From Euglena gracilis (Eukaryota > Euglenida > Euglenophyceae > Euglenales), in the NCBI GenBank assembly GCA_039621445.1, contig CP154955.1, positions 40,990,426 through 41,054,425 of the forward strand: a stretch of 64,000 nucleotides of DNA. The letters run 5' to 3'. The notes under the pieces were generated by a model that saw only the letters and a program-made list of their open reading frames with translations, was not told the origin of the DNA and ran no database searches. The translations under genes were made by a program, and so were the position numbers. Positions 1-12,600 of this stretch are shown here, one piece after another (positions within the stretch are counted from its first letter, which is position 1; every line of letters starts with the position of its first letter).

Positions 1-1832
1 TGTATTTGTTTCCCCTCCAGGATTTGCCTGAGCAAATCATGCAAAGAAGAGGCCATCTGGGAGGTGGCATTTTCTCCCACCTGCAGTTTTTGAACATGCC
101 CCTGTAGGGGGTGATTTTCAGGCAGCGGGTCCCTGGCACTTTCATCTTTATTAATTGGGGCCACCACGTGGCTGAATCCCAATAAGGGGTGACCATCAAA
201 ACTTTGGTGTGGGGAAATGCTTTCAGTCTGGGGAGAAATATTTGAATTATTGACAAAGGGGGGTTGACATAAAGTCCCCCCATGTTGTCCAGTGGACATT
301 GCAATGCGTCCACTGCTGTGGCCTCCCAATGGGGCCACCTGGCCACAAATTTGGGCAGTTGTTTGTTGCTTGGGGAGGCAAATAAATCTGTTTCCAACTG
401 GATGAAATTTTGGAAATGCTGCCTTAGCCACTGAAAAAGTTGTTGGTCTAGGGAGTAATGCCCCCTGTCCATTTCCAACCTGCTGATGGGGTCTGCTAGG
501 CATTTGTCTGATGAAACCCAATTTACTTGAAGGTTTATGTTGTGCTCCATGCACCATTTGAAAAAGGGTCGAAGCATTTTGTTGAAGGGGTCTTTTCTGC
601 CCCCACCTTTTATCAGGTAATATAAAATTACCTGATTGTCTACTGACAGGGACACGGTTTCCCTTGGTTTGCTTAAACTTTTCACTGTGTTGATTGCTGC
701 ACGCAATTCTTTGACGTTTATATGTAAAATGGAGTTTTCTCTCCAAAATTCCTGGATAATGCTTCCAGTGTGGATGTCTAGCCCCTCCCCCCACGCATGG
801 GTGCTGCTGTCTGAGTGCAACACTCTGGTTGCATTTGGGGGAAGGGTCTGCCCCCCCCCCAGGTGTCCAGCAGAAGTTTTATTTCCCGTAATTGGGTTTT
901 TATGTCTTGAGAAATGAGGTGCTTTGAGTCCCAGGGGGCTGCAGAATTTGTAACGAGAAAACTGGCCAGAGAATCTGTGAAAGCCCTTGAAAAGGGCAGG
1001 GCCATTAGGCTGCACCTTATTTGTCCCAAAATGGCAGCTGGCTGCCTTTTTGACATGTAATCCTTTCTCACGATTTTCCCCAGTTGGGGGGGTGGGGGGG
1101 CACTTGCAATTTTCCTTCCTGAAAGTTCAGTTGAAAGCCCAGATGATTTACAACTTGGGTGGGTTGCAGGGTTGATTTTTTGACATTTATTTTGAACCCT
1201 GAGTTTAATAAATCTTTTGTCACTGTGTTCAGATGACTTTGCAAAATGTCTTGGGTGGGAGCAACCAGTATAATGTCGTCCAGGTATATAAACACCTGGA
1301 TGCCCCTTTTTCTCCAAAGTTTTTCGAATGTTTACATAACCCCCATGAAAATCTGGGGCATCACGTTTAGGCCAAAACAGCCTGCCTGGAATTCCCAGGT
1401 CTGTCCACCCACCTGGTGTCTTAAAAAGGGCCTGAGGGCTGGGTTTACTGGGATGTGAAAATACGCATCCTTCAAATCGATTTTGGCTGCCCAGTGGCCT
1501 TTTTGTAACACTGGAAAAATGTTCTGGATATGATCCAGTTTGAAGGGCTTTACTTGGAAATGTTGATTTATTTCCCCGCAATCGCTGATCATTCTCCACT
1601 TTATTGCCCCCCCTTCTGGTTTTGATATCAAAAACCAGGGGATTAAATGCTGGGTTTTGGAATTCCCCACTCTTTTTACTGAACCAGTTTTTTCGTAGTC
1701 CAGAAGAATTTTTTCTGCCTGGTTCAAATCCAGGTTGGCTCTGGTCTTTGGGTGGGTGGACAATTTGGGGGGATTTACCCAGGGGGGTTGAATGCCATCC
1801 TTGATGAGCTGACAGGTTGCTGGGGGGTGCAT
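1..1832 (-). pseudogene. Reverse transcriptase / RNase H polyprotein remnant
   Basis: Reading leftward from 1832: fingers and palm with SKPEGGAIKWRMISD and LKDAYFHIPV (near 1478); a frame change near 1330; then YLDDIILVAPT (near 1280) with a conserved NVKKS; another frame change near 1080; then the thumb and connection region; then RNase H with SDSSTHAWGEGL (near 810-775) and the downstream INVKELRAAI and SVDNQV segments; then LFASPSNKQLPKF (near 380-345) and YVNPPLSII. At least three frame shifts interrupt it, so it cannot be expressed as one protein. DIRS/Ngaro is the best family guess; Ty3-like is the alternative. Confidence 0.75.
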
Positions 1833-3200
1833 TTTTCTGCCACTATTTTAAGCTCCTTTGGAGTCTTTGATGCAGGGGGGTGTCTCCCCATTGTTTCTCC
1901 TTTGCATTTATCATTTCCAGCAATGGATTTTTGGGGGGCTGGGTTGGGGTTGTTGGACATGGGACAGCCCCTAGAGCCCCTAGGGATTGAGCATTTTGCA
2001 AAGTTAGATGATTCTGGGGGGATGTGCATGCATGCTCTCCCTCTCTCCTCACACTCTCTCTGGAGGATCTTGTTGTTGGGTTCCATACCATAGGGCTTAC
2101 TGCCCCTGTGTTGCCTAACTGGCCTCCTTGCGGTTGATGTGGTTGGTTGCCATACCATAGGGGGGCCTCTGAGGGTCCCCCCCTTGACAAATTCACTTTG
2201 GAATGAAGAACCGTAAATGCTTTTAGGGGTTCTCCCCCTTCCACCTGATCCTCCTTGAGGGAAACTGGGGTTCCCTCTTCCTCCTGGGGCTGTTGATTTG
2301 TATAAAGAGCCTCTCTGGGGCTGCCCCTTAGCTTCTGGCCCCAGTGGCCTGTGCATGATGTGCCCAGCGGGCTTGAAAATAATTGGCCGCCATGGCCCTG
2401 ATGTGTTGCCTTCATGGCCTGGGGAATGCCGCCGTGGCTCAGCAGATGTTGGCCGCCATGGCCCTGCTTTGAAAGGGTCCCCTGCCCTTGTTGAATGGTC
2501 TTGAGCCCCCTTGGGTCTTGGGCATCTTTCTCTGTCCTTGGCTCCCATGCCCAATTGAAATCTTGGGGGGCATTGAGGCCCTTGCCCCCTTGTTGGGAAT
2601 GTGGAAAAGACTTTCTGAAAAGAAGTTTTTGGCAGACCTTTTGGTTGACCTCTCCCAGTGGCGGTTGACTTGAAATACTGGCCTCCATGGCCTCTGTGAT
2701 GCTCTCCCCCTTGGCCTTGGTTCCATCTGCCCATGTGGGCTCTGGCCCTCTGGCCTGAATCCTTGGCTGGCATATTGAATTGTAAGGGTACTTGGCCCAG
2801 CTGTCGAAGACCTGTCTGGGCCGGGCCTTGGAGGGCCTGGGGCCATTGGTCCTTTTCCCTTTCTGGACTTCTTGACCACTGTCTGCCAAGGGCTGTGGTC
2901 ACTGGGGGGGTTTGGCTGTTCTGAAATTTCTGAGAGGGGTGGGGAAGTGGTGACCACAGCTTGCCACGGCTTGCCCGCATCTTCAGGTTGTCCAGCTGCT
3001 GCGGCCACCGCTTCTCCTCGTCGTAATTCCAATTTCTTCTCCAATTCATCTTTCATTGAAGTCAGTTGCTCATTTTTTTTTGAATTTTGATATTCAGCTG
3101 ATTCTTCTCGTTCTGGAATTTGAATTTGACTTGAACTGTCTTTGGTGACTTCGTAGTCTTGAGTTGAGGTGTTCTCCTTTCTTCTGGTGTCGAAGGGCAA
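1775..3200 (-). pseudogene. Gag-like ORF1 of the retrotransposon
   Basis: A long proline-, glycine- and glutamine-rich frame lies immediately upstream of the reverse transcriptase on the same strand. It starts with MPFDTRRKEN at 3200 and holds a short charged helix region (KDELEKKLELRRGE) and a repeated PWQ(A/T)VV motif. It then becomes a low-complexity basic region with repeats of the type GPWRP and GHGGQ. It shifts frame near 2890-2440. Position and composition suggest a Gag or nucleocapsid role; no zinc knuckle is visible. Confidence 0.5.
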
Positions 3201-4098
3201 TTTAGGAAGCAGCCAACTCCGGCGACAAAAGGCACTAAGCGGGGACTCCTAGCCCAACGCAGCAAACAATCCAAGCAACACCGCCGGCGAGCAAGGCATG
3301 GCCTCGCAATCGGACTCCCACGACAGAGGAAGGGGGAGGAAGGGACCAAGAGGGCGAAGCACAAGACGATGGTGAGGTCCTGCTTTCAGGACCTCACCAT
3401 CTCGCAGTGCGGAGCCCGAATGGTCGGGCAAAGTGCGGAGCCCGAGGTGTCTCCGAACCAAGCGCGCCAGAGCAGTCCAAACAGCACCGCCGACGGGCAA
3501 GGTCTGGCCTCCCAATGTCTTTGTGCTTGGCCCTCGGTGTCCTTTCCTCCCTTTGCCGTTTTTTCCTCGAGGGAGTTCGAGTGTTGTAAAAAAAAAAAGC
3601 ATTTAAAATTCACGCACGCCGCACGACACCACGCCGCACCAAGGGAAGCCCAGCAAACATTAAATTTTTGAACAGTCTGCATCCGTGTTTGTTTTCCTCT
3701 TTGGGGGACTTAATGCTAAAAAGAAAACCCTCTGAACACGTTCATAATTAGGAGAGAATCTCATTCATGATTGTTTGTGGTTGGTCATTTGATCATTCGG
3801 CGTGATTGTTTGTGGTTTTGGAAAATTCCCAAAACTGTGCTGGTTTGGGATTTGAAGGAATCCCCCCGTACCAAACGAATGAGCATACACATCTTTCAAT
3901 TGAGATTTTCCAACATCTTTTTTCTGGCTTGATGCTGATTCACTCCATCACTGTCCACACCCAAGGTGATGTCAATAGGCAAAGCCCCAGAGGTGAACAA
4001 AACAAGCCAAAAAGACAGAAGTGTGGGCGCCCGTGTGCCTCACACCGAAACGCAACAAAGCTGCACATCTGTTGTCTGCAACGTCACCCACTGCCCGG
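3201..4098. other. Intergenic stretch between synthetase 3' end and retrotransposon
   Basis: No gene recognised. It contains a near-perfect hairpin at 3368-3401 (arms GATGGTGAGGTCCTG with a 4-base loop) and flanking imperfect duplicates around 3270-3310 and 3475-3515 (CACCGCCGGCGAGCAAGGC-like). The synthetase polyadenylation site should lie near 4000-4098 but no reliable signal was seen. Confidence 0.5.
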
Positions 4099-4176
4099 TC
4101 AGTGCTCTTTGCTGAACTCCTTCCGCAGGGTGTCGAACCACTGGATGGTCTCGTCGATGAGCCGCTCCCCGTCACG
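4099..4176 (-). CDS. TARS: TARS exon 20 (C-terminus, stop)
   Basis: Encodes [20 protein letters not shown] then FSKEH and TGA at 4099-4101, matching the conserved GER.I.ETI..L end of the protein. Confidence 0.9.
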   Translation of the reverse strand, partial: RDGERLIDETIQWFDTLRKEFSKEH

Positions 4177-6610
4177 CTCCTTTTTTGAGGCGGGCATTTC
4201 CCCAAAATTGCCGGCGCTTCGTGACAAAACCCACACCCGGTCGTCCAATCTGGGAGGTCGGCACCCCCCCGGGGGATTCCGAGATAAAAAGAAGCCTGCA
4301 CCCCGTGCTGGCCGCCGTCGCGGGACCGGATGGCAACGGTGCCGTTCTCCCGCTCCTGCGACCCGCACACCACTGCCAGCCCCACCCTGCGGGCTTGCAG
4401 GCTTCGAAATGGGTTGGGCCCGGTCCATTTGCTTCAGATCGTGGCCGGTGGGGGGGGTGTCAAGCAGGTCCTGAGGCTGAGGCGCCCCAGTGGGGTGGGG
4501 GGGGGGGAGTCCCACAGACTGACTGGAAAAAAGTGCTAAAACCACCCAAAAATACCATTTTTTGGGTCTTTTTTTTTGACCCTTTTCTGCATATATATTT
4601 TAGTGTTTTGCCCAAAAATTTTTTTCGGTCCATCCCAGCTTCACCAGGATGGCATAACATCATCGGGAGCCAGGACCCCACCGACCCAGGGGGCCCCAGA
4701 GAGCAAAGACTCTCTGGGGGGCAGGAGAGACGAGGGAGACCAGCCCCCCCCACACCAAGGCAGAAGACCCCAGGGGGACCCCCCAAAAAAAAAAAAAACG
4801 GAGGCCGCCCCCCCCCCCCCGGGCAAAAAAAGTCCCCCTGGGAGGTGCTGGAGGGAAAAAAAAAAGGAAGCGAAAAAAAAAACAAAAAAAAAAAAAAAAA
4901 AAAAAAAAAAAAGCGCTGGCTGGCTGGACTAGGGGTTTTTTAAGACCGGCGGGGACACCCACCCCCGGCCCCTGGGGGCCGCCGGGGGGGGGGTCCCGAC
5001 CCACTTTCCCCAAAAAGGCCAAAAAATCGTGGAAAATGCTAAAATAGCACCTTTTCGAAAAATTTTGGCGCCTTTGACGCCGAACAGTATATCCCACCCC
5101 CCTCGGGGGGACCCCCTCGGGGCTCGGCCGGACCCCCCCCCCGGGGTCCAAGACTAAAAAATCCCCTGGGCTGGAACCCCCTCAGGGGAAGGGTCCTCTC
5201 TGGCTTCAGAAAACCACCGGTGACAAGCAACTTTACTCAAGCTCGCAGAGGAGAGAGAATTCTGGGACCTCGCAAAAAGTGCAGTTTGGGGGAAGATTTG
5301 ATGTGGAATTATTTTCCTGTCATTTTGTTTGGCATGATTTGAGATTGAAAAAGGGGGGGAAATCCAATTACGACGAGAGAAAATTTGGTTGAGACGGAAT
5401 CGACAGGCCAGGGCTGCCCAGGATGAAATTGTACTGGGCCACCTGAGCGTTGCGGACTTTCTTTGGGAGGGAGTTGTCGCTGAGGTCGGCATCCACGAAG
5501 AAGCCAGCGTTGTGGCGCCAAAGGGCCTGCTTTATGGGGCAGGCTAACTTTACGAGGTCAAATTGGCTTTGGGGTGCCTTCGCCAGCCCATAACTCCCCG
5601 ATATCCCCCAGGATATTGGCTTCAGCCACGTAGGACATGAAAAATTAATGAAAAAAATTAAAAAAAAATTAAGTCGAAATGAAGACATCTTAACACGAGA
5701 CATCAGCTATAGGCAAATCCCTGTCTGTGGAGAGCGGAAGGGTAGCATGGTGGTATCAAAATGGGGGCGGGTGTCAAAAGCAGCTTTCTGGTTGGATTTG
5801 TTCTCTGACGAAATCTGCATACTCATCGTGGTCGTGCGCCACAGGGACCACCATCACCTGAAGGTATGGGAAGAGGTGGTCTCCGCAAGCACCGAAAAAA
5901 AAAAGACAGATTGAATAGCAACTGCGCGCGGAAGCGACCAGTTTCTTGTCTATGTGGCAATTCACTTGTTACAGCACACAACGGAATTCTGCTACAAAAA
6001 AAACCCACCAGAGCGAAGGAATTCAAATATTTTTTTGCCAGAAAATCAATTTTCAGCTGCATTATTCAGCATTTGCTGGAAGGAGACAAATGGCAGCATT
6101 TTTCTAATTACGCATTTCATTGAGTGTACGTTATTGAATGCATCGGGGATCCAAAGACAAAACCTTTGGTGTGGATGTTTCAGAAAAATTTTCCTTGCAA
6201 GCTGCCACGGTGGGCCACCACCCACCATGGCTGTTCACAAAAAAGCATTCCAGGCGACATACAAAAAAACAAGCCTCCTGGAAAATGGCAGGGTTGGCTG
6301 GGAGGTTGGACCCCACAGGGTGGAACCCCCACCACCAGCCCAAGAGCGTTGCACAATCTGATTTGATCAACCAACCAAAGAGGTTGAGAATTACGTCCCT
6401 GCTTGTCCAAAGCATGGCAATGTTCCAGTTGCTGTTGAGGTGGTGTGCAATACACTGCAACGAAAAGCAGGTAACTTCCAATGTGTAAAAGCAGGTAACT
6501 TCCAATGTGTTAGAACCAAAAAGAAACGGGGATATTTTGGCTGTGACATACCTGGGCACTTTAATTTGGAACACATCGCTCGTGCACGCGCACGCACACA
6601 CACACGCACA

Positions 6611-6642
<32 letters not shown>

Positions 6643-9600
6643 CGAACACACACACACACACACAACATACACCAAGGGGGGGGATGCAACTTGGCCCTTC
6701 AAATTATGCAAGTCAAAAAATGCAAAAAAATGCAAAAAAATGCAACTTGCCTAAAACCCCTGAGAAAAGGCTGGAATACAACAGAGTTTTGCTGCCTAAA
6801 ATCCGTAAACATGTGACAATGCCGGTGTACCTGTCAATGACTCACAAAGAAGACCTCCTGGAAGAGAAAGGCAAATACTAAAGATTTGAAAATCAACATG
6901 AATGGCACCTGCACGTTCAGTCTAAGCAAATCGTCCCTCCAGGTCACCATTGAACATCAATAAAGCGGATATTTAGGACATTTACAAAAATGAGAGCATT
7001 CAAGATGCTAGGAATGCAGCACAAAGGTCATTTTTTGCATAAAAATATTCCAGGGCAAAAATTTTTATGCAAAAAATGCAAAAATGCAAATTTCTGAAAA
7101 ACCTGGTTATGCAAAAGAAAGGCAAATTATGCAAGTTGCATATTCCCCCCCCTGCATACACACAACACACAAACACACGCACACAATGCATGCACGCACA
7201 CGCACACGCACAGGCACACGCACAACACACACACACACACACACACAAACTCATGCGCGTGCACGCATGCACAGGTCCACCTGTCGGGGGCTGATCCAGA
7301 ACGGCCACTTCCCGGCCCAGTGCTCCGTCAGCACGGCCAGCATCCGCTCCACGCTGCCCAGGATGGCGCGGTGGACCACCACGGGCCGGGTGTTGGCCGC
7401 CACGCCGTCCACCCCGCCGCTCTGGCCCGCCGCCTCCCGCGCCTCCTTCTCCTGCTGGCTCATGATGTGGCGGCAGCGGCCACCCGCCGTCAATACAACC
7501 TCCCCACAGGTCCCAAAAAAAACCTATGGTGTATGTTTGTTTGGGGTTGAACTTCCACTGGGCACCTGGATTTGGCTTGGTCTTGGTGAGAGGAATTATT
7601 TGTTTTTTATTTCAGACGGAAGAACCCAAATGCCAAAGTGTTCATTTTTTCTCCGGGGGTTGGGTCTGGTGGGTACCCCCCCCTGGAGGGAAGCGCGCGC
7701 ATATGCAGGGGGGGGGGGGGAAATGCGCTCGCCCGGCCTCGGAAAAAGCGCAAAAATGCGCAAAAATGCGCAAAAAATGCGCAAAAAATGCGCATTTTTG
7801 GAAAAAATGCGCAAAATTGTGCAAAATCCGAGGAAAAATGCGCAAAAATCACGAAAATGCAAAAATTACCCAAAAACATGCAAAAATGGCACCAAATTTG
7901 AAGAAATTATGTGGAATAATGAGGAAAATGTACGTTTCAAAAAGTCAAAATTTTCAATTTTTTGCAAAAAAAATTGCAAAAATGGTCAAAAAATGCGAAA
8001 ATTTTGGAAAATCACGAAAAAAATGTGCCAAAAAGCAAAAAAAAATGTGCTGAAAAAAACGAAAAAATGCGCAAAAAAATGCGAAAAAATGCGAAAAAAT
8101 GCGAAACGCATTTCCCCCCTGCATATGTTTTATTTTCGGCAAAAAGCACCAAAAAAACATCATTGCCGACCTTGGGTGTCCAAAATTGACACCCAAAACC
8201 CCAACGTGGGTCCCCCCAACCCATGTGCGTGTGGGTGCCCCCCGGATGTGTTTTTCTTTTTAAAAACAAAACCTCTGGCACTGGGCTGGGGAGGTCTGGA
8301 CCATACTATTGCAAAGTGACCCCCCAGAGGGTCACTTTCCACTTTAAAAAAACAACCAGTCGGTCACTTTTTAAAAGCCAATCCCCCCCCCCCCCCCCCC
8401 CGAGGGATCAGCCACATTGGCCACTTGGCCGAAAATTGCCAAAAATCAAAGGATTTTGGTCAAAATTCTAAAAAATCTTCCACCGCATTTAGCGCCGGGT
8501 GGCCACTTTCGGCCAATCCTGGCCGACCCCATCCCCGGGGGGTCTGGACCAAAAATCAGTCAGTCGCTCCGAAAAAACCAGTCAGTCACCCCCTGTGTGC
8601 ACTCTGGCTGCTTTTTTTGGTGGGGGGCAACCCAGGGGGGGGGGGGGCGAGCTCAGCCCAAACCCCCCCAGGTCCCAGGCAGGCTTTTGCTTAAGGACCC
8701 CGGGGGGGGGGGGTACTGGCTAGCCAATCGGCTAGACACTGGAAAAAGTGGACTAGCTAGACCCCCCTCCCCCCCCCCGGGGGGGGGAGGGGGTCCGGGG
8801 GTCCCCTGGACTGGAAAAAAATTTTCCTCCGGCGCACAGCGCCAGAGGAAAAATGAGGTTTTTAACAGGTTTTTGGCTGATTTTGTTCAAAAATTCCCAA
8901 AAATGGCCAAAAACGGGCATTTTTGGCCATTTTTGGGGGTCCCAAAAAAATTTTCGGCGCTTCGCGCCGGTCACTGGAAAAAAAAATTCCACTAGCTAGC
9001 CCTGCTAGAAAACCCACTAGCCAAATTTGGACTAGCTGCAGTCCGGCCCCCCCCGGGGGGGGTACTGCAATCCCTTAAGCAAAAGCCTGGTCCAAGTGAC
9101 CAAACCATAAAACTGAACATGACCAATACAATGCATTACACAATATGGTTCAGTCCAGAGAGAAACACACCACACACAACCCCAGCCGAGAAAGAACGCT
9201 GCCATTGAAGCACAGGGCAGTGACTTGGGTGAACGCTGGGAAAGACAATTTGAAGCGCTCGGGGAGGTTGAAATCCAGCTGAATCAATTTGCAGACCACT
9301 GCACTGGATTGCAAAAACGAATTCAAACTCCCAATGTGCCAGAATTTAATGCGGAGGCGTGGGTGAATCCCTGGGCTGGTCGGGGAGGGGTCGCAATGAG
9401 AAAATAAAACCAAAAATGGATGGGGCCCCCATCAAACCCCCCAAAATCTTGCAATGCAATTCCCTATTCCCTAGAAACAGCTCAAAAAAATATGTGTGTG
9501 CGCGCGTGTCCATGCGTGTGTGTGTGTGTGTGTGTGTGTGTGCATGCAAGCATGCACAAGCGTGTGTGCCCGTGTGTCAAAAAGGCGCCTGTATCTTAAA

Positions 9601-12600
9601 CTTGGAGTGTGCATGCTTTACCACTCCCCCCCCCCATATTGTCCCCCCCATATTGTCCCTCGGCCCCGGCCGACGGGGGTTTCTTTGGCTCGGCCAATGA
9701 AATTCCTTTGGTACCCCCATATTGTCCCCCCCCCCATATTGTCCGGTCGGGCCTCCCGGGGGGAGGTCGGTGGGACAATAAGGGGGGAGGGGTATCCAAC
9801 AATCAACGATGCAGTGGCACCCGAACATCAATGCCATTCAGTGGCCACACATATGCAGACTTCACGAGTTTCACCCTTGCTTCAGCTTCATTTTCTCGAA
9901 AAGCCTCAAAGCCAAGCAAAACTCAACAGTCTCGGGACAGAAATCATCACCAAGCACCCGTTCCGCGAAATTATTCATACAAAAATCGATCGACACTAAC
10001 AGATTCAGCAGGGGCGCTGGGCCATATGAGCGGCCCGGCACACCTGCTGAATCTGTTAGTGTCGGTCGATTTTTCTGAAACCTGTTTTGTCTGGGCCCTC
10101 ACGCCTGTCTTGAATTTCATTTGACCGAACCGCCTGGACGGAAATATTTCCAAAAAAAAGTGGTTTTTGGCCGATAAACATGTGCCTGAATGGAAATCGA
10201 CTGACCTAAAAGGGCGCCTGAATGGAAATCGACTGACCTAAACGGGCGCCTGAATGGAAATTGACCTAAACGGATTCCGATGTCATGAAAATCGACCAAC
10301 CTTTTTTATGACGTTTTGTTCAATTTTAGACATTGTTGGCAATATCTACATTTCTCCAAATTCTTGACCAATGAAACTTAAATTCCTGACATTATTTACC
10401 ACCACCCCCCTCTTATTTGACCCCCCCCTTAATTGAGCATTTGGGTCTGGGGGGAATTTTTTTCGGCGCCAAAGGCGCCGATTTTTTTTTTTTGCCCTCT
10501 CTCAAAGCCGAATTTCCGATCCCCCCCCCCCTTAATTCACCCCCCCCCTTCATTGAGCATTTGGGGGGTCCTTTAGGCCGTAGGTGTGCTCAAATAGGGG
10601 GGGGGGTAGTGGTATTTAAGACTGAGACGATCGGGATCGTATCTTTCTGTTTGTAAACAAAAAATCTGCTAATGTCAATAGAATTTCAACACACGCGTCG
10701 GGCCCAGAGAATAGGTTTGATGGTTGCAAAATCACCCTCAATCAAAAGCTGCTCTATCTGGCCAAATTGTACAGAATGCTTATTCTGAACTTCCAGAAAA
10801 TGAAACGGGATATCCTAAGTTCAGCCAGTTGTGATCATCTGACCGCATTAGCCCTTGTCTGGTCCAAAACGCTTCTAGAACCCCATAGAACCCAAAATGT
10901 CGAAAAAAGAGTGGAAATACAAAATGTCCAAAATTTACCAAAAATTCCGAATCTGACCAGCAACAGATTTCAATGGAATGGAAATCGACTGACCTAAACG
11001 GGCGCCAGAATGGACATCGACTGACCTAAACAAATTCAGCCTGAATTCCGTTTAAGTCAGTAGAAATTCAAGACAGGAGTCGTGCCCAGAAAATAGGTTT
11101 TAAATTTTGCGGTCACATCCTGGGGAACGGGCAGCGTAGAGCTGCACCTCGTAAACTGGAGGCCATTAAGAAATGGACTCCTGAGGTCATCAAAGCAATC
11201 ACGCATTTGAAAGGATTTTGGGATTAGCGGAGTCAAGCCCAAAGATTTACCCATTTCAGGCATTTTAGGACATTTTCAGGTATAAATGCTGTATCACAAC
11301 ATAACGTAGGGCTGTGCTTCTCCACCGTCCAACAAATCCACTGTTTGCCGTCCACATACACAAAATACACTGGAAATCATCACCCGAATGGCTGTTGTTC
11401 ACAAGGGAAAAAATCGTGCAACATAATTTTTCCCATTTTAGGCCATTTTAAGCCCATTTTAAGCCATTTTTAGGCCACTTTGGCAATTTTAGGCCATTTT
11501 GGGCCATTTTAGCTCCAGGTGCTTGATCATAACAGAGAGGGTGCTTCGGTTGGAAGTCGGAGGTCTCACCGCCCCAGCAGCCTGAGCGTGGCGCACTGAT
11601 GCTTGCGCTTCATGCAGTCCTCCACCTGGATGTCGATCTTCGGGCCATAGAAGGCGGCGTCCCTGGCAGGGCCCGGCGCGATTACCTCCAACAACGTGAA
11701 GACAGATGCACTGCTGCAGCAGACTTTTCTTGACATTTATTGTGAACCCACTAGCCATTAAATCCTCCACCACCAGGCTGAGATGGTTTGTCAGAATGGT
11801 TGGGGTGGGTGCATTGATTAGCATGTCGTCCAGATAGACATATACCTGAATGCGCCTTTGAATGCATCTTTTTTCGAATGCACACTTTACCATCCAAAAT
11901 GTGACATTGGGATCTTGTCCAGCAAGAGGAAGCATTCTGTTGTGTGGAAATTATTAATGAAAACAGCATTTGACAAGGCAATGCGGTAAATGAGTTAACG
12001 GGTCAGGGTACAAATACCTATGCAGGGGGGTTGGGGCCATAGATTCACTACCCTCCCCCCCCCCTATGTCCAACGAGTGGTAACCTCTGTCCTCTGACCA
12101 GGGGGAGTGGTCGTTGGACATAGGGGGAGGGGGGGTAAGCGACCCCTGAGGGGACACTGTTTCCCGGGCCCAAACAAACCCACCAACTTTTTCGAACCCC
12201 CCCCCCAAATCCTGCCGGGGTCAACCACCCACCCACCAACCCAAAATCCAGCCAAAATCGGCTGAAAATGCTGAAAAGAATTTTCCAGGCAAAGGGCCGG
12301 AAATCGGGTCGAAATCGGTCAAAAATCCCTGATTTTTCTTTGAAAATCGATCCCAAAATGCTCATTTTTTGAAATTTCTTGAACACTTTTGGGGGGGGGG
12401 GACACCAACACATCAAAAAATGGGAAATATGTCCAAAAGTCAGCAAAAGGGGTGTTTTTGCTCATTTTCCGGCACTGCGCGCCGGAGGAAAATTTTCTGC
12501 TACTTTTGGCACCTGTCAAGGAGGGGGGGTGGGGGGTCCGGACCCCCCTCCCAACATCTGGGGGGGGGGGACGGCGGTCCAGACCCCCCACCCCTACCAC

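Larger units (their letters stand above)
1..3200 (-). mobile_element. Decayed DIRS/Ngaro-like retrotransposon, 3' part outside window
   Basis: A Gag-like frame (3200 down to about 1800) is followed by reverse transcriptase, RNase H and a further polymerase-linked region running off the window at base 1, all on the minus strand. The reverse transcriptase motifs LKDAYFHIPV and YLDD, and the segment after RNase H beginning LFASPSNKQLPKF, resemble DIRS-order elements more than Ty3 or LINE elements (family knowledge). A tyrosine recombinase would be expected beyond the left edge and cannot be checked. Several frame shifts show the copy is dead. Termini were not found. Confidence 0.7.
5858..7280 (-). 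other. TARS intron 16, conventional (GTGGAC...CTTCAG)
   Basis: 1423 bases. Holds two CA/CG-rich microsatellites (6583-6664 and 7158-7262). The rest shows no recognisable element or gene. Confidence 0.75.
7469..9241 (-). other. TARS intron 15, nonconventional (TCCCAG...CTGCCGCC)
   Basis: 1773 bases, CAG at +4 to +6 and CTG at -8 to -6. The join reads FKLSYIMSQ, the family length. Contains a TGCGCAAAAA-rich degenerate tandem array (about 7745-8110) and a CAGGCTTTTGC-ended element (8680-9089). Confidence 0.8.
9286..11587 (-). other. TARS intron 14, nonconventional (GCTCAG...CTGCAAATT)
   Basis: 2302 bases. CAG sits at +4 to +6, but the CTG is one base further in (-9 to -7), the only intron with that spacing. 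The join gives QCAT-IQLDF. Contains a TG microsatellite, TA elements (9621-9792, 10399-10612), a 9985-10072 palindrome and unassigned repeats to 11560. Confidence 0.75.

Noticed and set aside
4171-4324. 8-bp direct repeat CGYGACGG around intron 19 as an insertion duplication
   Set aside because: Aligning the protein shows the exon continues through GGQHG, so the repeat is not at the intron ends. The intron is better read as GT-AG.
6131-6881. Open frames across the CA/CG microsatellite
   Set aside because: Residue content simply follows the dinucleotide repeat on all strands (alternating His-Thr or Cys-Val), with no homology or codon bias.
7526-8319. Lysine/asparagine-rich frames up to 411 codons
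   Set aside because: They translate the TGCGCAAAAA array; repeated KMRKNAQK-type residues appear in several frames at once.
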